Origin: Burkholderiaceae bacterium
GTDB lineage: Bacteria; Pseudomonadota; Gammaproteobacteria; Burkholderiales; Burkholderiaceae
Assembly: GCA_947372155.1 (NCBI GenBank)
Contig: CANBSM010000039.1
Span: forward strand, 1-9,663
Length of the DNA: 9,663 bases
Direction: 5' to 3'
A program made the translations under genes and the position numbers. Below are positions 1 to 6,700 of the stretch, in pieces (position 1 is the first letter of the stretch; each line of letters starts with the position of its first letter). Below the pieces are notes generated by a model. It was not told the origin of the DNA. It searched no databases and saw nothing but the letters and a program-made list of their open reading frames with translations.

Positions 1-148
1 TAATTCGGTAAACATGGCTTTTGGGGACCCCTTTTGCCCAGCGCAGCAGGTAATTATCTAAACGCTGCCCAGCCTCTTCCGGACCAATGGTCTGAAGAAG
101 AACGGCTGCAGGGCTCGCTTTAGGCTTGGATATTGGGTCAGATTTCAT
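1..148 (-). CDS. rluC: 23S rRNA pseudouridine synthase RluC, N-terminal part (runs off window)
   Basis: This is the 5' end of a gene on the minus strand. Its ATG is the complement of 146-148 and the frame stays open to the window edge, giving 49 complete codons. The visible protein starts MKSDPISKPK and, from about residue 34, reads GQRLDNYLLRWAKGVPKSH followed by VYRI. That is the opening of the S4 RNA-binding domain of RluC/RluD-type pseudouridine synthases; 'KGVPKSH.YRI' is characteristic of RluC. RluC converts uridines in the peptidyl-transferase region of 23S rRNA (955, 2504 and 2580 in E. coli) to pseudouridine. The catalytic domain with its conserved Asp lies outside the window and cannot be checked. 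A purine-rich GAGAGA about 7 nt before the ATG is a plausible ribosome binding site. Divergent rluC and rne is an arrangement also found in E. coli, which supports the call. Confidence 0.94.
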   Translation of the reverse strand, partial: MKSDPISKPKASPAAVLLQTIGPEEAGQRLDNYLLRWAKGVPKSHVYRI

Positions 149-224
149 GATTTATCTCTCTGGCCACCCCAATAGAGGATGACAAGGGACTCAACAATAC
201 CCCATTGTGATTCAACTTGTGCCG

Positions 225-230
225 TATAAT
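225..230 (+). promoter_or_regulatory. Candidate -10 element of the rne promoter
   Basis: TATAAT is a perfect sigma-70 -10 hexamer. No good -35 sits at 16-18 bp: the nearest related hexamer, TTGTGA at 205-210, leaves only 14 bp. Transcription would start near 237, giving an rne leader of about 375 nt, close to the long (361 nt) rne leader known in E. coli. The missing -35 lowers confidence. Confidence 0.55.
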
Positions 231-240
231 CAACGCTCTA

Positions 241-254
241 GCCAATTTATTGGC
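241..254 (+). promoter_or_regulatory. Hairpin at the inferred 5' end of rne mRNA
   Basis: GCCAAT (241-246) and ATTGGC (249-254) are perfect inverted repeats. The realistic RNA form is a 5-bp stem with a UUUA loop. It begins about 4 nt after the predicted transcription start, where a stem would hide the 5' end from 5'-end-dependent RNase E attack. Confidence 0.5.
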
Positions 255-485
255 CCGTGACGAACCTGATTCAGGTTTGAATCGTGGAGTTTGGAGTCGC
301 CCTTTAAAAGACTCCCGGGGTTGCCCCTCCCCCGTTGTAATGAGGCGCAGGGTTGGTGTGCCGTATGCCGCGACCCGCGATTAGAAGACAGTTTTTAGGC
401 GCGCGCCTGCATTGATGACCTAAAGGAGGTCTCTGCGGCGATCGTCAAGTGTGGCACCGATTTAACCAACCGTTAACTGGGTGAA

Positions 486-504
486 CTAAGCAAAAAATGC
501 TTAG
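486..504 (+). promoter_or_regulatory. Perfect hairpin with A-only loop in rne leader
   Basis: CTAAGCA (486-492) pairs perfectly with TGCTTAG (498-504) around a five-A loop. This is the longest uninterrupted stem I found in the leader. The left arm can also pair with a second GCTTAG at 538-543, so the hairpin has a competitor. Confidence 0.5.
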
Positions 505-600
505 ATTTGCATGATCCACACTCATATACCGCCTTAGGCTTAGTCCCAAGCGGCATCTAACTTGTCCCCTAACGCAGCGCGCAACGACGCCCTCCCCCAT

Positions 601-605
601 AGGAG
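601..605 (+). promoter_or_regulatory. rne ribosome binding site, partly hidden by a local hairpin
   Basis: AGGAG lies 6 nt before the rne ATG at 612 and decides this start. Just upstream, CTCC at 592-595 is complementary to GGAG at 602-605 with a 6-nt loop, so the site can fold on itself. Confidence 0.7.
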
Positions 606-611
606 AGTGTT

Positions 612-3224
612 ATGAAACGCATGTTGTTTAATGCAACTCAACAAGAAGAGTTGCGAGTTGCCATCGTTGATGGTCAAAAACTCATTGATATCGATATCGA
701 AGCTGCTGGTCGTGAACAACGCAAAGGCAATATCTATAAAGGTGTCATTACCCGTATTGAACCTTCCCTTGAGGCCTGCTTTGTCAATTACGGCGAAGAG
801 CGTCATGGCTTCTTGCCATTTAAGGAAGTAGCTCGCAGTTACTTTAAAGAAGGTATTGACGTCCGTAATGCTTCTATTAAGGATGCTTTACGCGAAGGTC
901 AAGAAATCATTGTTCAAGTAGAAAAAGAAGAGCGCGGCCAAAAAGGCGCAGCCCTCACATCCTTTATCTCCTTGGCAGGTCGTTATTTGGTTCTCATGCC
1001 AAATAACCCACGTGGAGGCGGTGTTTCCCGCCGTATTGAAGGTGAAGACCGTCAAGAACTCCGCGAAGCGATGGCTCAATTGGAAGTGGCAGATGGCATG
1101 AGCATCATTGCTCGTACCGCTGGTATTGGTCGTGACGCTACTGAATTGCAGTGGGACTTAAGTTACCTCATGCAATTGTGGAAAGCGATTGATGAAGCTG
1201 CTAAAGGAAACTCTGCTCCGTTGCTGATTTACCTTGAGTCAAGCTTAGTGATTCGCGCGATTCGCGATTACTTCCAGCCTGATATTGGTGAGATTCTCAT
1301 CGACACTGATGACATCTACGAACAAGCTGCAGCATTCATGTCTGTGGTGATGCCAGACAATTTGCCACGAGTTAAGCGCTATCAAGACGATGTGCCTTTG
1401 TTCTCTCGCTTCCAGATTGAGCATCAAATTGAAACTGCTTACTCACGTACCGTGCCATTGCCATCAGGCGGCGCAATCGTGATCGACCACACTGAAGCAT
1501 TAGTTTCAGTCGACGTTAACTCAGCACGCGCAACCCGTGGCTCTGACATTGAAGAGACCGCTACTCGCACCAACCTAGAAGCTGCCGATGAAATCGCTCG
1601 TCAAGCACGTTTGCGTGACTTAGGCGGCTTGATCGTGATCGACTTCATTGATATGGAATCGAGTAAAGCCCAGAAAGATGTTGAGAACCGCTTACGCGAT
1701 GCTCTGCGTCATGACCGCGCTCGCGTGCAGATGGGTAAGATTTCCAAGTTTGGCTTGATGGAAATGTCTCGTCAGCGCTTGCGCCCTGCATTGTCTGAAG
1801 GTAGCCATGTCACTTGCCCACGTTGTAATGGCACTGGCCATATTCGCGATACTGAATCTTCTGCATTGCAAGTTCTACGCATCATCCAAGAAGAGGCAAT
1901 GAAAGAAAACACAGCGGCGATTCATACTCAGGTACCAGTCGAAGTGGCTGCATTCCTTTTGAATGAAAAACGTGCTGAAGTCATCAAAATTGAGACTCGC
2001 TTCAAAGTGAACGTCTTGATGGTTCCTAACAAGCACTTAGAAACTCCGCATTACAAGCTAGAGCGTTTGCGTCACGACGATCCACGCCTTGATGATCAAA
2101 AAGCGAGTTACGTGATGGCGGAAGAGGCTGCTCGTGAACTCGAGACAGACACAACCGTTAGCAAAAAAGATGCCGATGTAAAAGTACGTCCAGAAGCAGC
2201 AGTCAAAGGCATTACGCCTACACAACCTGCGCCAGTTAGTCAGCCACGTCCTGCACGCACTGAAAAAGTAGCAACTGAAAGTTCTGGCGGCTTCTTTGGA
2301 TTTATTAAGAAGCTTTTCTCCTCTGCTCCAGCAGTTGAAGAGAAGCCCGCACCAAGCAACCCGCGTGGTCGCAATCAAGGCCGTAATGGTAACGATCGCA
2401 ATCGTGGTCGCAATCGTCGTGGTGAGCGTACTGAGCGCCCAACAGCAACTGCAGCTGAAGGCACTCCAGCAGAAGGCGCTAACAACAACCGTAGCCGCAA
2501 TAACCGCAATGGCAACCGTAACCAAGGCAATCAAAATGGTCCTAAGCCAGAACGCCAAGCCAATCCAGCAGCAGTAACTCCTGCTACTGAAGCGGCTCCT
2601 GGTAGCGAAACTGCTCCAGCCGCCGATGGCGAAGAGCGTCGCGGTCGTGGTCGTAACCGTCGCGGTCGTGGTCGTGGCCAACGTGGCGAGCGCACTGAAG
2701 GCGGCAATGATGTTGCCAACTCTTCAGCGGCCGTAGCTACAGTGTCCGCAAGTCCATTTACAGGTCCTCCCGTTGGAATGGGCGGTGCATCTGCCTCCAT
2801 GCCGATTCAGAACATCGTCAATAGTTTTGGTAATGCAAAACCTGTTGCAGAGAAACAAGAAAGGCAAGAGCGCGCACCACGTGCTCCACGTCAATCCAAT
2901 CGCCCTGCACAACATTCTGCGCCTGCATCTACTCCAGCACCAGTTGCTGTTGCAGCGGCTAAGATCGAAGTCATCACCAAGCCTGCACCAGAACTTCCTA
3001 AAGTTGCCTTCCAGGCGCTTGAAGAAACTCCTTTGCATAGCGTTGTGGAATCAGCCGGCATGATTTGGGTTGCAACCGACTCTTCAAAGCATGCTGATGC
3101 TCAAAGCCAGATTCAGGCAGAGCCTGTTGCTCATAACCTGGGTAGAGCACCTAAACCAGCTGCCAGCCTTCCTGATGGTCCAATGGTTTTAGTTGAAACC
3201 GGCGGTCAAGAAAAAACGGTTTAA
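612..3224 (+). CDS. rne: Ribonuclease E, essential endoribonuclease and degradosome scaffold
   Basis: The 870-residue product cleaves single-stranded AU-rich RNA, starting mRNA decay and maturing rRNA and tRNA precursors. The catalytic half matches the family closely. It opens MKRMLFNATQ, has an S1 RNA-binding domain at about 38-120, and carries the metal-binding aspartates D301 (VSVDVNSARATRGSD) and D344 (GGLIVIDFIDM). The zinc-link cysteines are C402 and C405 (CPRCNGTG). After about residue 500 the protein becomes low-complexity. A short amphipathic stretch, GGFFGFIKKLF (559-569), resembles the membrane-anchoring helix of E. coli RNase E. It is followed by Arg/Gly/Asn-rich RNA-binding segments at about 585-610, 624-643 and 674-698, and an Ala/Pro-rich linker. 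The extreme end, MVLVETGGQEKTV, looks like a short conserved tail. The N-terminal half alone would fit RNase G, but the long tail makes this RNase E. The start is set by AGGAG 6 nt upstream. It is monocistronic, with a long leader and its own terminator. Confidence 0.98.
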   Translation: MKRMLFNATQQEELRVAIVDGQKLIDIDIEAAGREQRKGNIYKGVITRIEPSLEACFVNYGEERHGFLPFKEVARSYFKEGIDVRNASIKDALREGQEIIVQVEKEERGQKGAALTSFISLAGRYLVLMPNNPRGGGVSRRIEGEDRQELREAMAQLEVADGMSIIARTAGIGRDATELQWDLSYLMQLWKAIDEAAKGNSAPLLIYLESSLVIRAIRDYFQPDIGEILIDTDDIYEQAAAFMSVVMPDNLPRVKRYQDDVPLFSRFQIEHQIETAYSRTVPLPSGGAIVIDHTEALVSVDVNSARATRGSDIEETATRTNLEAADEIARQARLRDLGGLIVIDFIDMESSKAQKDVENRLRDALRHDRARVQMGKISKFGLMEMSRQRLRPALSEGSHVTCPRCNGTGHIRDTESSALQVLRIIQEEAMKENTAAIHTQVPVEVAAFLLNEKRAEVIKIETRFKVNVLMVPNKHLETPHYKLERLRHDDPRLDDQKASYVMAEEAARELETDTTVSKKDADVKVRPEAAVKGITPTQPAPVSQPRPARTEKVATESSGGFFGFIKKLFSSAPAVEEKPAPSNPRGRNQGRNGNDRNRGRNRRGERTERPTATAAEGTPAEGANNNRSRNNRNGNRNQGNQNGPKPERQANPAAVTPATEAAPGSETAPAADGEERRGRGRNRRGRGRGQRGERTEGGNDVANSSAAVATVSASPFTGPPVGMGGASASMPIQNIVNSFGNAKPVAEKQERQERAPRAPRQSNRPAQHSAPASTPAPVAVAAAKIEVITKPAPELPKVAFQALEETPLHSVVESAGMIWVATDSSKHADAQSQIQAEPVAHNLGRAPKPAASLPDGPMVLVETGGQEKTV

Positions 3225-3247
3225 GCCTTCTAAAGCTTTTTCTCTAG

Positions 3248-3282
3248 ACCCCCATTTATCCCAAAAGGATATCTGGGGGTTT
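3248..3282 (+). terminator. Putative intrinsic terminator of rne
   Basis: ACCCCCA (3248-3254) pairs with TGGGGGT (3274-3280). After a 2x2 internal loop, an inner stem TATCC/GGATA (3257-3261 with 3267-3271) closes a five-base loop. The stem is strong, but the following T tract is only TTT and then turns to GG, so termination may be incomplete or Rho-assisted. It lies 23 nt after the rne stop codon. Confidence 0.65.
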
Positions 3283-3310
3283 GGCAGAAACCCCGTTTCA
3301 CAGCCATAAT
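3281..3310 (+). promoter_or_regulatory. Promoter of the moaA-mobA-moeA operon
   Basis: TTGGCA (3281-3286) matches the -35 consensus at 5 of 6 bases and CATAAT (3305-3310) matches the -10 at 5 of 6, with an 18-bp spacer. Transcription would start at about 3316-3318, on or within two bases of the moaA ATG. The -35 begins where the rne terminator stem ends. Confidence 0.65.
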
Positions 3311-3317
3311 TGAGCTC

Positions 3318-4445
3318 ATGGTTGAAAAAGCAATCCCCAAAGTAATTCCCATACGCATTGACGAAGGCAAAGGCCTGTCGCCAACTATTGGCGCTCATTT
3401 GATGGCGCCTCATGGCCATACCAAAGATACCCGCGGACGCACTCTAAGAGATCTCCGTATCTCCGTAACGGATCGCTGCAACTTCCGCTGCAACTATTGC
3501 ATGCCTAAAGAAGTGTTCGACCAAAACTATCCTTACCTAGCTCACAAAGAGCTATTGAGCTTTGAAGAAATCACTCGCCTTACCTCCATATTTGCCACAT
3601 TAGGTGTTGAAAAAATTAGACTAACTGGTGGCGAGCCTTTGCTGCGTAAGAACTTGGAATTACTCATTGAGATGTTGGCTAAAGTACGCACGCCTGAAGA
3701 TAATGCGCTAGACCTCACTCTAACAACTAACGGTAGCATCTTGCGCAAGAAAGCTGCTGCACTAAAAGCAGCCGGACTACAAAGATTGACAGTCAGCCTT
3801 GATGGTCTGGATGACACCATCTTCAAAAAAATGAATGATGTTGACTTCCCGGTTGCCGATGTACTCGATGGGATTGCCGCAGCACAAGAAGTAGGCTTTC
3901 AGAATATCAAAGTCAATATGGTGGTGAAAAAAGGCACCAATGATCATGAGATTGTTGCGATGGCTAAGCACTTTAAAGGTAGTGACGTCATTCTGCGTTT
4001 TATTGAATTTATGGATGTAGGAAGCTCTAATGGCTGGAACATGGAGCAAGTTCTCCCCTCAAAAGAAGTGATTGCCCGCATTAATGAAGCATTTCCACTA
4101 GAGCCAGTTGGGGCCAACTACGCTGGCGAAGTTGCTCAGCGCTGGCGTTATGTCGATGGGTCAGGCGAGATTGGTGTGATCTCCAGTGTTACTCAAACTT
4201 TCTGTCACGAATGCTCTCGAGCTCGTATTTCAACTGATGGGCAAATGTATCTCTGCCTCTTTGCGAATGAGGGATTTGATTTCAAAACTTTATTACGCTC
4301 TGGCATGAGTGATTTGGAAATCGCCAACGCGGTAATGAATACCTGGTCAACTCGTGACGATCACTACTCAGAAATTCGGGGCTCGCATACTACCAATCCG
4401 TCAACTGGCAACCGCAAGGTTGAAATGTCTTACATTGGCGGCTAA
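3318..4445 (+). CDS. moaA: GTP 3',8-cyclase MoaA (radical SAM), molybdenum cofactor synthesis step 1
   Basis: The 375-residue enzyme converts GTP to 3',8-cyclo-7,8-dihydroGTP, the precursor that MoaC turns into cyclic pyranopterin monophosphate. The radical-SAM cluster motif C54-X3-C58-X2-C61 (CNFRCNYC) is present, with the SAM-binding GGEP at 104-107. The second, GTP-binding 4Fe-4S cluster has C296, C299 and C313 (C-X2-C-X13-C), followed by the expected Arg-rich segment. The protein ends in the Gly-Gly that is conserved and needed in MoaA. The N-terminus is about 30 residues longer than in E. coli, which I recall as usual in Burkholderiales. An alternative ATG at 3402 would remove most of that extension, but neither start has a Shine-Dalgarno sequence. 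The promoter at 3281-3310 favours the first ATG. No Moco-type riboswitch fits in the short upstream gap. First gene of an operon; its TAA overlaps the mobA ATG. Confidence 0.97.
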   Translation: MVEKAIPKVIPIRIDEGKGLSPTIGAHLMAPHGHTKDTRGRTLRDLRISVTDRCNFRCNYCMPKEVFDQNYPYLAHKELLSFEEITRLTSIFATLGVEKIRLTGGEPLLRKNLELLIEMLAKVRTPEDNALDLTLTTNGSILRKKAAALKAAGLQRLTVSLDGLDDTIFKKMNDVDFPVADVLDGIAAAQEVGFQNIKVNMVVKKGTNDHEIVAMAKHFKGSDVILRFIEFMDVGSSNGWNMEQVLPSKEVIARINEAFPLEPVGANYAGEVAQRWRYVDGSGEIGVISSVTQTFCHECSRARISTDGQMYLCLFANEGFDFKTLLRSGMSDLEIANAVMNTWSTRDDHYSEIRGSHTTNPSTGNRKVEMSYIGG

Positions 4446-5050
4446 TGATCTCTACTGAAGATATTACTGGACTCATACTTGCTGGCGGACGTGCGCAACG
4501 TATGGGTGGCATTGACAAAGGCTTAATCCCTTTTCATGGCAAACCGCTGATCGAATCCGCCATCGCCAAGCTCAAGCCCCAAGTGCAAACCATAGTTATT
4601 AATGCAAACCGCAACATCACAAAGTATGCGAGTTATGGATACCCAGTGATCATGGATGAGACGCCCGATTTTTCAGGGCCACTTGCGGGCTTTTCTGAGG
4701 GCCTAAAGGCATGCAGGACTCCCTATCTCCTAACCTCTCCCTGCGACTCACCCTTGCAACCCAACAATCTCGCGGAGTTATTAGTTGCGGAGATGGAGCG
4801 AGGTGATTTTGAGCTGGTATATGCCTCCAGCAAGGAAACTGATGGCAAGGTATGGGCACAACCGGTGTTTTGCTTAATGCGCGCAAACTTACAAGATGCT
4901 CTCGCCAACTTTTTACTTAAGGGTGATCTCAAAATTGATCGCTGGTTTAAAGAGTTGCGCAGTAGCACTGTGATCTTTGACGATCCTCAAGTTTTTGCTA
5001 ATGCAAACACCCCCGAAGAGTTAAAGTTGCTAGAAGAGGCATCAGCATGA
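4445..5050 (+). CDS. mobA: Molybdenum cofactor guanylyltransferase MobA
   Basis: The 201-residue cytoplasmic enzyme transfers GMP from GTP to molybdopterin-bound molybdenum, making the guanine dinucleotide cofactor used by DMSO-reductase-family enzymes. The N-terminal nucleotide-binding signature LILAGGRAQRMGGIDKGL spans about 10-27, with G14, G15, R19, G21, G22 and K25 in place. GPLAG lies at 78-82. The metal-binding aspartate sits in SPCDSP as D101, the same number as in E. coli MobA. The C-terminal NANTPEEL (186-193) resembles the N-x-N-TPEEL motif typical of the family. The length is normal. The ATG overlaps the moaA stop by one base (TAATG) and has only a weak upstream GGCGG, so translation is probably coupled to moaA. 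The MocA/MobA superfamily also includes cytidylyltransferases, but the position between moaA and moeA and the motifs favour MobA. Confidence 0.94.
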   Translation: MISTEDITGLILAGGRAQRMGGIDKGLIPFHGKPLIESAIAKLKPQVQTIVINANRNITKYASYGYPVIMDETPDFSGPLAGFSEGLKACRTPYLLTSPCDSPLQPNNLAELLVAEMERGDFELVYASSKETDGKVWAQPVFCLMRANLQDALANFLLKGDLKIDRWFKELRSSTVIFDDPQVFANANTPEELKLLEEASA

Positions 5051-6363
5051 GTCATTCCCCAAACCAATCGATACTTCTGACCTCTTCGCTACATGTGGAT
5101 GATGCTCGTAAAGCAATTTCTGCATTAGTGGAAGATCTCATTCAAGAATCAAAGGCGATTAACGAGTCTTCCGATATTGAAACTGTTCCATTAGATCGGG
5201 CGATCAATCGGATATTGGCAGCTGACTTACTTTCACCCATCGATGTGCCTGCCGCAGACAATTCCGCAATGGATGGCTTTGCATTTGATGGTAAATGTCT
5301 CGATATTAATAGTGCCACCATTACATTGAAAGTGATAGGCACAGCACTCGCCGGAAAACCTTATGAGGGACATATTGGCGTTGGAGAATGCCTGAAGATC
5401 ATGACTGGTGCAATCATGCCAGCAGGCTGTGACACCGTGATCCCACAAGAATTCACAGCCACAAAAGATGAGCTTACGATTGAATTTAGGCAAGATCAAT
5501 TAAAGCCTGGCGAGAATCGTCGTCTGCGTGGCGAAGATCTTCAAAAAGGTAAACCCGCCATTTTTGCTGGACGCTTACTGCGCCCTTCTGATCTGGGCTT
5601 AGCCGCGTCACTGGGTATTACCTCCTTACCCGTAAGGCGCAAACTTAAGGTGGCCATTCTGTCATCAGGTGATGAGTTGCGTGCGCTTGGTCAAGCATTG
5701 GATGCAGGCAGCATTTATGACAGCAATCGCTACAGCCTGACTGGCTTGCTCAACCGCCTAAATTTAGACATTATTGATTGCGGCATTGTGCGTGATGACC
5801 CCGCCTCCTTGAAGCAAGCATTTATTGAAGCAGCCAGTAAAGCGGATGTATTGATTTCCTCTGGAGGTGTTTCTGTTGGTGAGGCAGATTTCACAAAACA
5901 GATCATGCAAGAGTTAGGTGATGTTGGTTTTTGGAAAATTGCTATGCGTCCAGGACGCCCTATGGCTTTTGGAGTGCTCAAACCAGTTGCAGGAAAAACA
6001 CCTGGTCGCAAAACCCTCTTCTTTGGCCTGCCAGGAAATCCTGTCGCAGTCATGGTGACCTTCTATCAGTTTGTCCGTGCAGCACTTCTGCAGCTCAATG
6101 GCGCTAATCAAACTGAACCGCCACTTACCCAAGCCATTGCCGAAGCTCCTATCCGAAAAAAGCCGGGTCGCACAGAATTTCAACGTGCCATTCTAGGGCG
6201 TGGGGCCGATGGCAAGCCAACGGTACGACTAACTGGTAGCCAAGGTGCTGGGATTTTGCGCTCGATGAGTGAAGCAAATTGCTTTGTGATTCTGGGTCAT
6301 GATCAGGGAAATGTTGCTACTGGAGACTGGGTAGATGTGGCGCTTTTTGATGGACTGCTTTAA
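5047..6363 (+). CDS. moeA: Molybdopterin molybdenumtransferase MoeA
   Basis: The 438-residue protein catalyses insertion of molybdate into adenylylated molybdopterin, releasing AMP. Family blocks appear in the expected order: ADNSAMDGFAF (70-80), MTGAIMPAGCDTV (119-131), GENRRLRGEDLQKG (155-168), LSSGDEL (205-211), YDSNRY (224-229), SSGGVSVGEADF (271-282), MRPGRPMAFG (300-309) and FGLPGNPVAV (326-335). These cover the acidic residues (for example D76, E210, D281) known to line the active site. A variable N-terminus of about 25 residues precedes the conserved part, and the C-terminal domain IV (about 355-438) is complete, so the gene looks intact. The ATG overlaps the mobA TGA as ATGA, with AGAGG about 9 nt upstream, which indicates translational coupling. 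A tungsten-specific paralogue cannot be excluded, but the operon points to molybdenum. Confidence 0.96.
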   Translation: MSHSPNQSILLTSSLHVDDARKAISALVEDLIQESKAINESSDIETVPLDRAINRILAADLLSPIDVPAADNSAMDGFAFDGKCLDINSATITLKVIGTALAGKPYEGHIGVGECLKIMTGAIMPAGCDTVIPQEFTATKDELTIEFRQDQLKPGENRRLRGEDLQKGKPAIFAGRLLRPSDLGLAASLGITSLPVRRKLKVAILSSGDELRALGQALDAGSIYDSNRYSLTGLLNRLNLDIIDCGIVRDDPASLKQAFIEAASKADVLISSGGVSVGEADFTKQIMQELGDVGFWKIAMRPGRPMAFGVLKPVAGKTPGRKTLFFGLPGNPVAVMVTFYQFVRAALLQLNGANQTEPPLTQAIAEAPIRKKPGRTEFQRAILGRGADGKPTVRLTGSQGAGILRSMSEANCFVILGHDQGNVATGDWVDVALFDGLL

Positions 6364-6375
6364 GATTGCGTCATC

Positions 6376-6669
6376 ATGAAACTTAGCAAAAAAGAACTCG
6401 TCTTTCTAGACCCAATGCACACAGCCAAAACTTTAGTTTTGGTTTACCTCTGCTTCTCCGTTCCAATCGTTTTGTTGGCATTATTTGTTGCCTTCATTCG
6501 TGATGGCGCTATCCCAGGATTTACCGTTCTGTCCGCACTCATTCTCAATGCCCTACTCGGCTTTGGCTTGCTATGGATTGCCTGCAAAGTCTATAACTGG
6601 GTCGCAGGTAAATTTGGTGGCATTGAATTAGCCTTACGCGAACTTCCAGAAGAAATCGACGCTGAATAA
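6376..6669 (+). CDS. Small two-helix inner-membrane protein of unknown function
   Basis: This 97-residue protein has two clear hydrophobic segments, about 18-41 and 49-71, joined by a short loop (IRDGAIPGF). A charged N-terminus (MKLSKKE) and an acidic C-terminus (LPEEIDAE) flank them. By the positive-inside rule both ends probably face the cytoplasm. After the second helix comes YNWVAGKFGGIELALRE; an 'YN..A...GGIE' stretch of this kind is what I recall from DUF3566-type membrane proteins, but that link is tentative. It begins 12 nt after moeA and ends 31 nt before a strong terminator, so it should be the last gene of the moa/mob/moe transcript. Nothing in the sequence shows a molybdenum role. 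It has no cofactor-binding or cysteine motif, only single cysteines at 26 and 70. No clear Shine-Dalgarno sequence precedes the ATG. Confidence 0.8.
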   Translation: MKLSKKELVFLDPMHTAKTLVLVYLCFSVPIVLLALFVAFIRDGAIPGFTVLSALILNALLGFGLLWIACKVYNWVAGKFGGIELALRELPEEIDAE

Positions 6670-6700
6670 TCATTACTCATTAGAGGTTATGCCTCAAGCA

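Larger units (their letters stand above)
237..611 (+). promoter_or_regulatory. Long structured 5' leader of rne mRNA (putative autoregulatory region)
   Basis: From the inferred start near 237 to the rne ATG there is no protein gene of credible size, but many inverted repeats follow one another. They are GCCAA/TTGGC (241-254), AACCTG/CAGGTT (263-277), GGAGTC/GACTCC (293-315), GGGG/CCCC (317-327), GGGT/ACCC with flanking CGC/GCG (346-379), AGGCGC/GCGCCT (397-408), GACCT/AGGTC (417-431), TTAAC/GTTAA (462-476), CTAAGCA/TGCTTAG (486-504) and CTCC/GGAG (592-605). In gammaproteobacteria the rne leader folds into hairpins that RNase E recognises, so the enzyme limits its own mRNA. A comparable role here is inference from gene identity, leader length and repeat density; I do not recognise a named leader family. 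Several arms have more than one possible partner, so the fold is uncertain. Confidence 0.6.

Noticed and set aside
397..408. GC-rich palindrome next to a T run, as an intrinsic terminator
   Set aside because: The five T lie before the palindrome on the plus strand; on the minus strand the stem is followed by A, not U. Neither direction gives a terminator.
433..465. CTG-started 10-codon ORF after the perfect SD at 421-430
   Set aside because: CTG starts are rare and only 3 nt separate it from GGAGG, too close for initiation. The SD is still reported as a finding.
2058..2681. 207-codon open frame on the minus strand inside rne
   Set aside because: It is antisense to the low-complexity Arg/Asn/Ala-rich part of RNase E, and its product is an unnatural run of Thr, Ala and Val. 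A biased codon composition on the plus strand explains the lack of stops.
3225..3317. Moco riboswitch upstream of moaA
   Set aside because: Most of the gap is the rne terminator, and the predicted promoter leaves essentially no untranslated leader for an aptamer.
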